In this document: positions 10,001 to 18,481 of the stretch, one piece after another
Layout: the number at the start of each line of letters is the position of its first letter
Numbering within the stretch: position 1 is the stretch's first letter
Assembly: GCF_001971705.1 (NCBI RefSeq)
Contig: NZ_CP019327.1
Span: 1,922,001-1,986,000, forward strand
Direction of reading: 5' to 3'
DNA from: Natronorubrum daqingense
GTDB taxonomy: Archaea > Halobacteriota > Halobacteria > Halobacteriales > Natrialbaceae
DNA length: 64,000 nucleotides
The notes under the pieces: model-generated
What the model saw: the letters and a program-made list of their open reading frames with translations, nothing else
Told to the model about the DNA's origin: nothing
Databases searched by the model: none
Position numbers and translations under genes: made by a program

Positions 10001-10642
10001 CTCGACAAGTATGCGATCTATCGTGAATTCCTCGAGAACGAGTGGGAGGAGTTCGAAGACCTCGCGAAGACATCCTCATTCGTCGAGATCAGTGACGACG
10101 TACAAGAGGCAGCACGTCAGCTCGAAGGGGAGATCGATTCGAGGGCGGTCATCGAGAACTGGTCGAACATCGAGACCGACTACCGATCGGTTGCGAACGC
10201 ATACGCCCGAACGTACGAAGACCTCTACAAGCAGCGATACGAGCTGTATTCGCGAGCCGCGGACGACGTGCGTGCACAAGGTTCCGATCTCGATACCGAT
10301 GATCTCGAGACGGCTGTCGAGCCACTTACGAATCGGATGGGGAGTTCGTCGATCTCCGTGGATATCGACGAGCGTTCGCATTTGAACCTCAATCCGAGTC
10401 TGAAGCAGCTGACCGAGTATCTCCAGACCGTCGATTCGTATCGGAAACAGTCGCGTGATCGAATCGACGAGCTTCGGCCAGAAGACGAGGATGTTACGCA
10501 CTATCGCGTCGACCTCGAGGAGTTCTTCGGAGGCATCATCGTGACGGAGGAAGAGGAACTCGATGCACCCGTTGATCGGCTTCGGACCGAAGTGCTGGAG
10601 TTACTCGACGAGGAGGATGATGTCGAGGTACACTTCGAGTAG
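7022..10642 (+). CDS. brxC: BREX ATPase BrxC/PglY
   Basis: 1206 residues, in the family range for the large BREX ATPase. A Walker A motif GFFGSGKS sits at about residues 76-83 and a Walker B-like strand (FFVFLDEIS) near 268-276. The N-terminus (TTIDDIFYRSIDRHINRVVKV) is typical of BrxC. The remainder is helical with coiled-coil stretches, for example around residues 655-700. BrxC is needed for both methylation and phage exclusion and probably acts with PglX and PglZ. Here there is a single copy, whereas type 5 loci of haloarchaea are described with two. Its stop lies 8 bp from the stop of the convergent nuclease gene. Confidence 0.9.
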   Translation: MSSNTITTIDDIFYRSIDRHINRVVKVEQDDTETVKQELDEYVLTGSLEQHYLKILEAIRDTEHNPTDETGVWISGFFGSGKSHFMKILGYILEDKTLPDGRSAAEAFKPRAQDETLKATVDAVSRTFDSEVLMFQIGSRTSRAGEDSITDVINREFNRKQGYAELPWVARLEEDLEKEGRYEAFKEAVEANDGRDWEEIQQSAAFIEPKIEQGLVDAVPDFDEQDAKNAIENVKDEPEITPASLAERILEYVEQKEAETDQDVRFFVFLDEISQFIGDDEQLLLELQSIAEKFGEKGMGKLWLGVTSQEKLEELVPGVLAKNLEESKVGDRFPHQTDLISDNLDDVVRDRILQKKGDAIPSIETLYGDNEGRLSARYKLNSSRQMETVNDESFVECYPFLPYQLEILPQIFAALRGRGSDDRLTGRERTLIDVTQSVFNEPHNLRNRKMGALATLDLVYEEIVEDIDDDDQRTIADASPQDVDNELARRVLKSLYLLQRLDWIPNTASNIATTLYDEIGDMSAFESEVEGVLEQLVEEGYVGRGEEGYRFLQESERKLEDEIASVKVNEGRVRGRSKEFVREALDSADTVRYREQPFPVSVEVDGEQLSGSGHIHLHAYSPVHQQFEEINPRTLKTQSFDQEDTVYWIADDSDANDIKSRIKRIKQIEQIATEKQGQQLSTEEQEALDQKKEDLGRMRRSVQRDIEIAFQTGTLIYHGNETELEESGTRLDRIIQDPARDAVERVFTKLEDGLGSVSNRNIEKLFEDLESRSNPAVFKELNVVLDGELNPEARIATEVADEIDSREKAGDVPTGKALIEHFSEPPYGWSRDVVRLAAAVLFRNGSIMAIYKEQTFDSYVDDGAQDVFTQISKFREASFKERETVDPETRNEAKQLLDILFDKKVKQTDQEVAQGISEAASEWIETCKERQTNLDDAFFPLRDEPKRLVTLLTAIRDKGTSAAKINAFLEHEDELEDLVGTVKKVVEFDRSGKLDKYAIYREFLENEWEEFEDLAKTSSFVEISDDVQEAARQLEGEIDSRAVIENWSNIETDYRSVANAYARTYEDLYKQRYELYSRAADDVRAQGSDLDTDDLETAVEPLTNRMGSSSISVDIDERSHLNLNPSLKQLTEYLQTVDSYRKQSRDRIDELRPEDEDVTHYRVDLEEFFGGIIVTEEEELDAPVDRLRTEVLELLDEEDDVEVHFE

Positions 10643-10650
10643 CGTCTGAG

Positions 10651-11316
10651 TTAAAGGATCTTAGTCGCTTGTCGTTCGATAGCTGTCTTCTCCATTACAT
10701 CGACATCTCCCATTGCCTGTCGCGTCTGGAACGTGTCATAGGACTCTCGTTCTTTGTAGCGGAACGGAAGTCGTGCAAAGGTTTCGGACAGATCGATCGA
10801 TGCAATTAGTTTATGCTCATCGTCTTTTGCTGGTCGAGCGTATACCTTCCATTTGATACCGTCGGTCGCGAACGCGACGGTTGGATCACCGAGGTCACTC
10901 TTAAGATATTCCACGATGTCCATTTCAGCATACTCGAATTTGTTCGGCGTTTTGACCTCGCCAATGACTGCACACTTGATGTTACTCTGGAAGTTTTTGA
11001 TGGCGAAATCCGGGGTAGAGTGGTCCCATTTCGGGTAGCCGTACGGCTGCGCCCAATGGTCGAAGCCGAAGATATCCAGTGAGGGCCAGACAAGAAACTG
11101 TTCTACGAAGCGTTCTGGCTCTTGTCCAACTTTCTTCCCTTTGAGGTACTTCCCATCGTTGGCAATCTGATCGAGGTGGACGGGGACACCTCGGCGTGAG
11201 AACTCGTCAGCAAAGTTCTCGAGAACGCGGAGCAACCGTTCAGCAATTGAAGAGTGGTCGTCGAAACTCGTGTTCCTGTATCCGTTATCCGTCATTCGTT
11301 GGTCATCGGTAACCAT
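10651..11316 (-). CDS. PD-(D/E)XK nuclease, HsdR N-terminal-like
   Basis: A protein of about 221 residues from ATG 11316; ATG 11295 or GTG 11451 are alternatives, the last running almost into pglX. After a helical N-terminus (ERLLRVLENFADEFSRR) the core shows a canonical PD-(D/E)XK site: STPDFAI, about 16 residues, then GEVKTPN, followed by a helix and VAFATDGIKWKVY. This resembles the nuclease domain at the front of type I restriction R subunits. It is antisense between brxC and pglX, sharing an intergenic control region with pglX. It could supply the DNA cleavage BREX is thought to lack, or be an independent guard. Restriction activity is inferred. Confidence 0.65.
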   Translation of the reverse strand: MVTDDQRMTDNGYRNTSFDDHSSIAERLLRVLENFADEFSRRGVPVHLDQIANDGKYLKGKKVGQEPERFVEQFLVWPSLDIFGFDHWAQPYGYPKWDHSTPDFAIKNFQSNIKCAVIGEVKTPNKFEYAEMDIVEYLKSDLGDPTVAFATDGIKWKVYARPAKDDEHKLIASIDLSETFARLPFRYKERESYDTFQTRQAMGDVDVMEKTAIERQATKIL

Positions 11317-11462
11317 CAACTGATTGCTCAATAGTAGTTCGAAGCATGTTTGTTGAAGAGTCAGTTTCTCGAACCCACTAGATTGATACGGCTGCTGTTT
11401 GTGGAAGGTAGTATACTGGAAGAGGGCAGCACCACGCTCCCTCGAATTCACGGACTCTACAT

Positions 11463-14400
11463 ATGTCAGCGAAAACTCGACACAACGGTCTCAGCGCGGA
11501 CGTTCGATCGGACATCCGAAGCACCATTTTACAGGCTCGCAAGACGCTCGAGGACGAATTTGAACGCCAACTCGAGCGCTACGGGATATACGATGACGAG
11601 CGAGTCCCGGTGAGTTCGCTATCTCACCTGTCCGTCGAGGATATTGCGACACGGAAAGAGATCGATGCAGCGCTCGAGCGTGAACTCGAGGCAACAGATG
11701 GACTCTACGGGCGGGCATATCAGAACTACATTCGCGAAGCGACCAAGGAGCATCTCAACCGGCTCGTCGGGCTGAAGACGATCGAAGCGCGAGATCTAGT
11801 CACAGAGACGCTTCGGACGCGGGCGGAGTACGGGAATCGCTCGTACATGCACTACACTGTCGACGAGATCGCCGGGGAGTTGACCGATACCTCCGATGAC
11901 GGCCTGGGGGTTGCACTGGATTTAGCCTACCAGGAGATTGGATCGGAAATTCAGGTGCTGTTCGATGGGTCGGATTACACGGCAATTGAGCCGGGCTTTG
12001 CGGTTCGACGGGAGGTGCTTGAGGAACTTGACGATCTTGAGAACGATGTCTGGGCATCGGACGAGGCAATGGGATGGGTATACCAGTACTTTGGCAAGAA
12101 CGAGCGCGAGGAAATCGACCACCGAATCAACGAAGGTGATTATAAGGTACGGGACACGGATGTCGCAACGAAGACACAACTCTTCACGCCCCGTTATATC
12201 GTCGAGTGGATGGTCGATAATTCGCTGGGGCGATTATGGCTCGAAATGTACGGCGATCAGACGGACATCAACGACGAAAACAAATGTTTCTACCTCGCTC
12301 CTCTTGAGGAGTCGCTAACCGACCGAAATGTAAAGGATGTCCGTGAAATTAAGGTACTGGACCCAGCCTGTGGCAGCGGACATATGCTGTTCTACGCCTT
12401 CGATGTACTGTATGAGATGTATCTTGAGCACAGTGATGTTGCCGAGAAGTACATTCCCCGAGAGATTTTAAAAAACAATTTATATGGGGTTGATATTGAT
12501 GAGGGCGCAGCCCAGATTGCGGCTCTGTCACTATATGTGAAAGCGAAGAGCCACTCACCGAATGTTGCTATTGAAGGGATGAACATCGTATCAGCAAACG
12601 CTGTATTAGTCAATGGTGAAAAAAAGGAAGAAGTGCTAAAGCGGGCTGATTCAGAGTTAGAACAGCGAGTTCTTGAGCAAGTATGGACGAGTTTTGAGCA
12701 TATTCGAGAGTGGGGGAGTTTAGTTCGGATCGAAGAACAAATCGAGGAAATTATCGAGGAAGAACTTGAAGAGATTAGCTCAACAGGTCAATCACAGTTT
12801 ACAAACGATGGGAAGTTGGCAAAGCAATCCTCTGTAGTTGCGTTTTCAGATGATGAAGATGAATCATGGGAACAAATAAAAGAGAGACTTTTGACACAAG
12901 TCAAGTATTTGGCCGAAGAAGCTTTGGAACAAAACGACCCTGTTGAAGAAATGTTTGCCGAGGAAGTGGAAAAAAGCGTACGCTTGTTAGATGTTTTTGT
13001 AGAAGATTTTGATGTTGTAGTGTCTAATCCTCCATATCTTGGAAGTAAGAAAATGGGTGAGGACCTGAAAAAACATATAAAAAGTTATAAGGGCAGCAGA
13101 AATCTCTATACCGCGTTTATTGAACGATGTACAGAATTCGCTGATGAAGATGGCTATGTGACAATGGTAACTCCTGAAGATTTCATGTTTCTTTATAGTT
13201 ATAGGGGTCTCCGAAAAGAACTCGTGTCAAACCAACAATTGATAGAGGGTGCACATCTATCGCGCTATGGTTTTGATCAAGCTAAAGATTCGTATACAAT
13301 TCCGTTTGTGCTACGTAATACTAATCCTTCCAACTTTCAGTCATCTAGATTCTACCGCATGACTCACGAACAAGAGAAGTATGAAGACTTCGAGGACAAA
13401 ATCAATGGTTTGAAAGAGATAACGAATTATAACAGATCAAATAAACCACATGATGATGTATATGTTGTGAATCAAAATACATTCCAAGAAATAGACCGCC
13501 AACCATTTGTCTATTGGTTTGGATCAGAAATATTGAATTTATATGAGGAGTATCCACTATTAGACGATCTTGCAGATGTTGTTGCTGGGCTCCAGACCGG
13601 AGACGATGATAAATTCACTAGGTGCTGGTGGGAGATAGAAGAAGATCAAATAGGAAATCAATACAAATGGTATATGTTGAGTGGTGATGACGATGTCTAT
13701 TACTACTCTCCAGAAAGAATCGTTCGCTGGGAAGGTGATGGGGAAAGCATAAAAAATGAAGACGGGAGTCACGTGAGGAATGAAGACTATTATGGCAACC
13801 AAGGAATCACTTTCCGTCGAGCGAGTAAGCGATTCACTGCACGTGTCCAGCCTAAAGATCACATCTTTAGTAACCATGCACATTTTGTAGATGTTCAAGA
13901 CGATGAAAGAACAAAAGAACTCGTCACATACCTTTGTTCCTCACTCGTTCGCTTTATATTGCAGGGATTAAATCCTGGATTAGATTTCCAAGTGGGTGAT
14001 GGGAAACGAATTCCAGTGAAAGAAGAACCGTCTGAAAAGCTTCAAAGCTTAGGGCAGAGTGCAATTGAAGTACAAAAATCAAAATCATCTCTCTATGAAA
14101 CTAAGCGCGAGTTCAGTGGAGAAATTTTCCAGAAGTCATTTGATCAATACTTATTACAGAAGGATTTGGCAACATCAGATATTGAAATCATACATGGATT
14201 AGCTGACAATAGTGTCTTCGAAGAGTATGGGATTGATGGAAGGGCAAAAGATCGTGTATTAGATGAAAATTTGGCAAATCTGTCAGAATATCCACACTTG
14301 AAAAACTCAGGGGAAATTGAATCTGACTCGCGAGAGTTCCGTGAGAGAATACCCACAACCGAAGTTGACAACGAAACTTATGATAATATTGTAAAGGTCA

Positions 14401-15170
14401 TTAGAGATAATATGGGGGACTCTATCCGAGAGATAGCGGAAAAAACTGAAGTCTCACCATATACGATCACTTTGATTAGATCCCAAAACGATCTGTATAC
14501 TCGTGGTGAGAAACAAGAAGCAGCAGGCCGGCTTCTGTCATATTATCTTGGATATGTTTTCGGCAGATGGGATCATCTCGAGCAAGTCACACCTATCGAA
14601 GACGATATCCTCGTCTTCGACGATCAGTTTGACAATAACGTAACTGGTCGCATCCGCAAGTGCATCAAAGCCAATTTCGACAACGTTTATGAGAAGGAAG
14701 CCGAGATCGAGGAGTTACTCAACAAGGATATGACCGACTGGCTACAAGAGAACTTCTTCCGCTATCACCACACGAAGGAGTACCGCCGTCGCGGTCAGCG
14801 CATCCCTATTTACTGGCACCTCGAGAGCGACGACGGTGCGTTCAGTTGCTTCCTCTACTATCACGCCATGGACGCCGAAACGCTTCCAAAACTCCGCGGT
14901 CAGTACGTCGACGCCAAGATCGAAACCCTCGAGAATCGGCTCGAAAGCATCGAGAGTCAACTCGAGGGCGCGAGTGACGATCGGAAACCCGAACTCAACT
15001 CCGAACTCGAGGAGGTTCAGGAACAACTCGATGATGTTAGAGACTTCGGTGAGCGACTCGACGAGTTGATCGATGAGGGCTTCGAGCCGGACTTCGAGGC
15101 TGGCATCTGGGAGAACATCCAACAGGTCGATGAGTACGATCTCCTGCAGACTGAATTGGATAAGCTCTGA
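11463..15170 (+). CDS. pglX: BREX adenine-specific DNA methyltransferase PglX
   Basis: 1235 residues. It has N6-adenine methyltransferase motif I (LDPACGSGHML, about residues 299-309) and motif IV NPPYLG at about 522. The C-terminal half should hold the target recognition region and ends in a coiled coil (about 1150-1200). It methylates one strand of an asymmetric site and marks self DNA. Base composition is uneven: roughly 11463-12450 and 14570-15170 use GC-rich codons like brxC, while about 12450-14560, covering motif IV and recognition sequence, is distinctly AT-rich. This suggests replacement of the specificity part by recombination. The start is ATG 11463; a TATA-like TATACT at 11411-11416 is about 50 nt upstream, implying a short leader. 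Confidence 0.9.
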   Translation: MSAKTRHNGLSADVRSDIRSTILQARKTLEDEFERQLERYGIYDDERVPVSSLSHLSVEDIATRKEIDAALERELEATDGLYGRAYQNYIREATKEHLNRLVGLKTIEARDLVTETLRTRAEYGNRSYMHYTVDEIAGELTDTSDDGLGVALDLAYQEIGSEIQVLFDGSDYTAIEPGFAVRREVLEELDDLENDVWASDEAMGWVYQYFGKNEREEIDHRINEGDYKVRDTDVATKTQLFTPRYIVEWMVDNSLGRLWLEMYGDQTDINDENKCFYLAPLEESLTDRNVKDVREIKVLDPACGSGHMLFYAFDVLYEMYLEHSDVAEKYIPREILKNNLYGVDIDEGAAQIAALSLYVKAKSHSPNVAIEGMNIVSANAVLVNGEKKEEVLKRADSELEQRVLEQVWTSFEHIREWGSLVRIEEQIEEIIEEELEEISSTGQSQFTNDGKLAKQSSVVAFSDDEDESWEQIKERLLTQVKYLAEEALEQNDPVEEMFAEEVEKSVRLLDVFVEDFDVVVSNPPYLGSKKMGEDLKKHIKSYKGSRNLYTAFIERCTEFADEDGYVTMVTPEDFMFLYSYRGLRKELVSNQQLIEGAHLSRYGFDQAKDSYTIPFVLRNTNPSNFQSSRFYRMTHEQEKYEDFEDKINGLKEITNYNRSNKPHDDVYVVNQNTFQEIDRQPFVYWFGSEILNLYEEYPLLDDLADVVAGLQTGDDDKFTRCWWEIEEDQIGNQYKWYMLSGDDDVYYYSPERIVRWEGDGESIKNEDGSHVRNEDYYGNQGITFRRASKRFTARVQPKDHIFSNHAHFVDVQDDERTKELVTYLCSSLVRFILQGLNPGLDFQVGDGKRIPVKEEPSEKLQSLGQSAIEVQKSKSSLYETKREFSGEIFQKSFDQYLLQKDLATSDIEIIHGLADNSVFEEYGIDGRAKDRVLDENLANLSEYPHLKNSGEIESDSREFRERIPTTEVDNETYDNIVKVIRDNMGDSIREIAEKTEVSPYTITLIRSQNDLYTRGEKQEAAGRLLSYYLGYVFGRWDHLEQVTPIEDDILVFDDQFDNNVTGRIRKCIKANFDNVYEKEAEIEELLNKDMTDWLQENFFRYHHTKEYRRRGQRIPIYWHLESDDGAFSCFLYYHAMDAETLPKLRGQYVDAKIETLENRLESIESQLEGASDDRKPELNSELEEVQEQLDDVRDFGERLDELIDEGFEPDFEAGIWENIQQVDEYDLLQTELDKL

Positions 15171-15411
15171 TTTGGATGTCGTTCTCGCATCGGTCCCGTC
15201 TCAGTTAGAGCGGTTCTAATATGCAAACTTACCGTGGACCGTCACTGGAGAAGGCCAGCAAATAACGGCACCGATAAGAACGATCATTTGCCTGGTTTCA
15301 CGGCGAAAACCGACTTACCAGTGTCTACTAGAAAAGTCGGTATTCTGTCGGTTCGCAAAGAGTGAGTACGGAACGCCAATAAAAATAACAGCTAACCTCT
15401 ATATCTTTAAA
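15171..15411. terminator. Convergent intergenic region with hairpin
   Basis: Between the ends of pglX and the opposing small gene, arms ACCGACTT (15309-15316) and AAGTCGGT (15334-15341) can pair over a 17-nt loop, and the segment after 15378 is AT-rich. It may end transcription from both sides. No gene is seen here. Confidence 0.35.
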
Positions 15412-15783
15412 TCATGCCTGTACTACCTGTTGATAGGACTCGAGAATCGAACGTCGAACTTCATCCGTGATATCACCTGTTCCCCGTAACTCGACCGTAT
15501 ACTTGAACGAGCCACGCCACTTCCAGCTCCGTGGAATTTCGCTAAACTGATTGCTCTCTTTTGGCGTCTGAAGCGGGGCCTCACGAACGGAATCCTTGAC
15601 CGACCCATCTAGGTGGATGTACACGAATGAATCACCTCGATTTGGCTGGACAGTCATAAATGCCAATCGCCGACTGTCGGGTCGATCAACGTAGTAAGTA
15701 AAGCCCTCACCGGACTGTTGTTTGCTCCATCCCTCGAGTTCTCCCGAAACGAACCTTTCGACAGCAGACATAATCTCTTCCAT
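15412..15783 (-). CDS. Small conserved-looking protein of unknown function
   Basis: 123 residues from ATG 15783. The sequence alternates strands typical of a compact alpha/beta domain: FTYYVDRPDSRRLAFMTVQP, then FVYIHLDG, then WRGSFKYTVELRG, ending in a helix. No catalytic motif or family was recognised with confidence; it is loosely reminiscent of small DUF5655-type domains found with nucleases. It is encoded antisense within the BREX locus between pglX and pglZ and starts about 100 bp from the divergent zinc-ribbon gene, so the two may share a control region. Confidence 0.6.
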   Translation of the reverse strand: MEEIMSAVERFVSGELEGWSKQQSGEGFTYYVDRPDSRRLAFMTVQPNRGDSFVYIHLDGSVKDSVREAPLQTPKESNQFSEIPRSWKWRGSFKYTVELRGTGDITDEVRRSILESYQQVVQA

Positions 15784-15886
15784 AGATTCCCTTCTTACGG
15801 AATTGTGAAATTAGTATCGGCTCGTCTACATTGAGCGCACACGCAGATGCCGTCAAAGATATTAGCATACAAGCAAGTAATGCTGG

Positions 15887-16360
15887 ATGGACTTTTGCAA
15901 CCAGTGTGGTGTCCTTCTCATACCTGACGCAGATAGTGATCAGTGTACGGACTGTGATTCAGAAAACGGTTCACCAACTATCTCACGCCAGGCAGAAGCA
16001 GTTGGAACTGATCTTGAGCAACTTCGATCAACAAAAAGTGGTACCATCCGCAAGCGGAATGCGGAAAAGTGGCTTCGCAATTGTGATAGACCGAGTTCAA
16101 CGGAATTCAAGCGGTCAATTCTCCCGAAACCAGCGGGATTCGAAGGCAGTACCTATGAAACGGATATTTCGAATATCCGTGTTACCGGTGATGCGCAGTT
16201 CGTCGAAACCGTCGCCGGACTCCTAAAATCGATCCTCGATCTCGAAAACGACGAGACACGGGTCGAATTAAATCTCCAGCGAACGAGGGTCCGTGACACT
16301 AAACAGTATACAGGGAACTACGCGCTCTATCTCTCCGTAGCTGAACGAGGTGGTCAATGA
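15887..16360 (+). CDS. Zinc-ribbon protein within BREX locus
   Basis: 157 residues from ATG 15887. The N-terminus carries a treble-type zinc ribbon with two Cys pairs (CNQCG at residues 4-8 and CTDC near 20-23). The remainder (about 45-157) is charged and includes FVETVAGLLKSILDLEND followed by VELNLQRTRV, which may be a small alpha/beta domain. A TATA-like ATATTAG about 26 nt upstream supports a leaderless start. No family was recognised. The position between pglX and pglZ, with its own promoter, suggests an accessory BREX gene or a passenger inserted with the neighbouring nuclease. Confidence 0.6.
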   Translation: MDFCNQCGVLLIPDADSDQCTDCDSENGSPTISRQAEAVGTDLEQLRSTKSGTIRKRNAEKWLRNCDRPSSTEFKRSILPKPAGFEGSTYETDISNIRVTGDAQFVETVAGLLKSILDLENDETRVELNLQRTRVRDTKQYTGNYALYLSVAERGGQ

Positions 16361-16485
16361 GCTGTTACAAGAACGTGTTCGGTATTATTTCGACCTGTGC
16401 GAACCTTGGTCACATGGATCATTGAAATACACCCCCCTGTATTCGAAAATCGGGCGTGGTTTCTTTGGCTCACCGCAAGAGCAAC

Positions 16486-18345
16486 CTACCACTCAGCTGC
16501 ACTCGCATGAGTCCTTGGAGTATCCCACTTATCCATCACAAACTGTATTAATCTCTCTTCACGCTCACCAATGCTCTTAACCGACCATTCATCGTAATCT
16601 TGGAGATCCCACTGTACCCATAGCTTCGATTTCTCGTATCCTTCGTCGCGTTTCGTCTGGAAATCCTTGTTCCCCCACTTCGAGTTCCAAGATTTGCTCG
16701 CAAGCGTTAAATTACCAAAGCGATGTTTGTAGGCATCATATCGCGCCTGGGCACTTGGATAATCTCCTGGCTCCTCAATAGGCAGTTCATCGGGGCTCTG
16801 TGGCCAGATATGCTCGATAGTGTAATTCTCACCCATTGCATCATCTAACGAAATCGATCCTGTCTCTCCTTCGTCTACGGCGCGGTGTTCATTGTAAAAG
16901 TAGAAGAGGTATCGGAGATCTTGTGAGGTAACATTTGTGTATAGATCAGACGACGACAATACTCGTCGGAACTGTGAATCGTTTTCGTATCGATGCATGA
17001 TATTGACGATTTTATGTATCCACACATTGATAGAACTCGTCTCAGTCGTATCTCTTGCCAGTGTTTGGAGCGATGATCGACCAGTGTAAGTTGGATGGTT
17101 TCCAACAGCGTATACTCTGAAAATGTATGTTTCAATGGCATCGAGAAGTTTTCGTCGACCTTCACGGTCTAGATGAGGCCACGCCTTGAGTAACAACGGA
17201 TAGAACTTCGTTGCATGGCGTAGTTTGTGAATCCGGTCAATCAGATCAGCAATCTCATCATCTTTCCGGTGTGAGAGAATATTCCCGAGATTATCAAATG
17301 CCCTCTCAAGGCTTTCGACGTACTCTTGAATGTACTCCAAGCATGCTTCTGGGTCCTTCTCTCGTAACGAACGCACGTGTGATTTGAGATTTTCGAGGAA
17401 TGCTGGAGTCTGGTGATCTTGGCGGTCGGACCAATCGAAGAACGTGATAAAATGATAGCGCTGGACCGCATCGTCTTCAATATCGTCGATGTATGGAGAA
17501 TCAATCATTCGCTGGTGGTCGTCATACATCTGACCGAACGCTTGACGAATCTGACGGATTGTCCCCTGTCCATCATCTTCGTCTTCTGCTGCGAGATAAG
17601 CCATTCTCATGAGAAATGACTTCGTCTTGTCGAAGGTAGACAATGCTCGCCCTCGGTCATTTACACTGTCGAAAATAAGCGTCGCTTTTTCTGGGTTTTC
17701 GGCGTCTACGACGTATACCATCAACTCCAAGTCAAGAATTGTCTCCCAGAGCTGCTTGAGTTCAGTAGCAATTTCGATCGCTTCGACTTCTGGTTGCTCC
17801 CAGAGCTCTTCCAATTGATCGTCAAAATACTCCTTTGCTTCTATCATCTTTCGTTGGGAGGGGCGCTCTGGTTCAGAAAGATTCCGACCGTCAATAATCC
17901 GTTCAAGATATTCGCTATCTTCCCCATCGAGTAATTTGAGGAAGTAGATGTTATCTTCGACTAAGATTTTCTTTCTCATTTCCTCTACGTCGTTGAGTAT
18001 TTCCTCTTCATGGGCAGTCTTCGGCGCGATCTGCTCGAGAAATTCAATCATTGACTTAGCCAATAGTGTAAGCGAGGTCAGTCGCTGTTGACCATCGATT
18101 AGGAGATTAATATTCTTCTCTGTTTCACCGCCGTATCCATCGATTTGTTGTGCTGTTTCTGTCTCGTTCGTCTTTTGAATGATGATCGTTCCGAAATAAT
18201 GTTGTTTCCCATCGGGTAGCGTTGACAGGTCGGTCCAGAGATCGCTCCACTCTGGTTTCTTCCACGAGTAGTACCGTTGATAATCGGGAATATGGAAAAC
18301 CCCGGCCGTCGTAAGTTCCTCTAACGATTTCTTACCAGACTCCAT
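16486..18345 (-). CDS. GmrSD/BrxU-like DUF262-DUF1524 restriction protein
   Basis: About 619 residues from ATG 18345. The N-terminal DUF262 (ParB-like nucleotide hydrolysis) domain shows IPDYQRYYSW near residue 20 and the hallmark DGQQRLT near residue 84, with FDSVNDRGRALS following at about 215-230. The C-terminal DUF1524 HNH nuclease has EHIWPQ, then GNLTL and NSKW. This fused layout is that of type IV GmrSD enzymes, and of BrxU found in BREX loci of bacteria, which cut phage DNA with modified cytosines. It is divergent from pglZ with promoters packed into about 135 bp. Codon use is more AT-rich than pglZ. It probably protects against phages whose modified DNA evades BREX. Confidence 0.85.
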   Translation of the reverse strand: MESGKKSLEELTTAGVFHIPDYQRYYSWKKPEWSDLWTDLSTLPDGKQHYFGTIIIQKTNETETAQQIDGYGGETEKNINLLIDGQQRLTSLTLLAKSMIEFLEQIAPKTAHEEEILNDVEEMRKKILVEDNIYFLKLLDGEDSEYLERIIDGRNLSEPERPSQRKMIEAKEYFDDQLEELWEQPEVEAIEIATELKQLWETILDLELMVYVVDAENPEKATLIFDSVNDRGRALSTFDKTKSFLMRMAYLAAEDEDDGQGTIRQIRQAFGQMYDDHQRMIDSPYIDDIEDDAVQRYHFITFFDWSDRQDHQTPAFLENLKSHVRSLREKDPEACLEYIQEYVESLERAFDNLGNILSHRKDDEIADLIDRIHKLRHATKFYPLLLKAWPHLDREGRRKLLDAIETYIFRVYAVGNHPTYTGRSSLQTLARDTTETSSINVWIHKIVNIMHRYENDSQFRRVLSSSDLYTNVTSQDLRYLFYFYNEHRAVDEGETGSISLDDAMGENYTIEHIWPQSPDELPIEEPGDYPSAQARYDAYKHRFGNLTLASKSWNSKWGNKDFQTKRDEGYEKSKLWVQWDLQDYDEWSVKSIGEREERLIQFVMDKWDTPRTHASAAEW

Positions 18346-18365
18346 ACTCCCACTCCTCACAGCGA

Positions 18366-18375
18366 AGTAATAATT
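18366..18375 (-). promoter_or_regulatory. TATA-like box of the GmrSD-like gene
   Basis: Read on the minus strand, AATTATTACT is centred about 26 nt before ATG 18345, fitting a leaderless start and supporting this ATG over the codon at 18360. Confidence 0.45.
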
Positions 18376-18400
18376 CCTGTCCCCATCGAACTACCTGACT

Positions 18401-18410
18401 ATTATAGTAG
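18401..18410 (+). promoter_or_regulatory. TATA-like box of pglZ-brxL
   Basis: ATTATAGTAG would place transcription start near 18431, giving pglZ a leader of about 50 nt. That leader holds a 13-residue frame (ATG 18441) whose TAA overlaps the pglZ ATG as TAATG. Confidence 0.4.
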
Positions 18411-18481
18411 CAGTCACTCTATGACCGACAAGTGAGATTCATGCAACGAAGGAAAATCGACTGTACGTCGGTGATTCGCTA

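Noticed and set aside
15831-16226. 131-codon frame overlapping the zinc-ribbon gene
   Set aside because: The other frame has paired Cys ligands and a TATA-like box in place; this one has neither.
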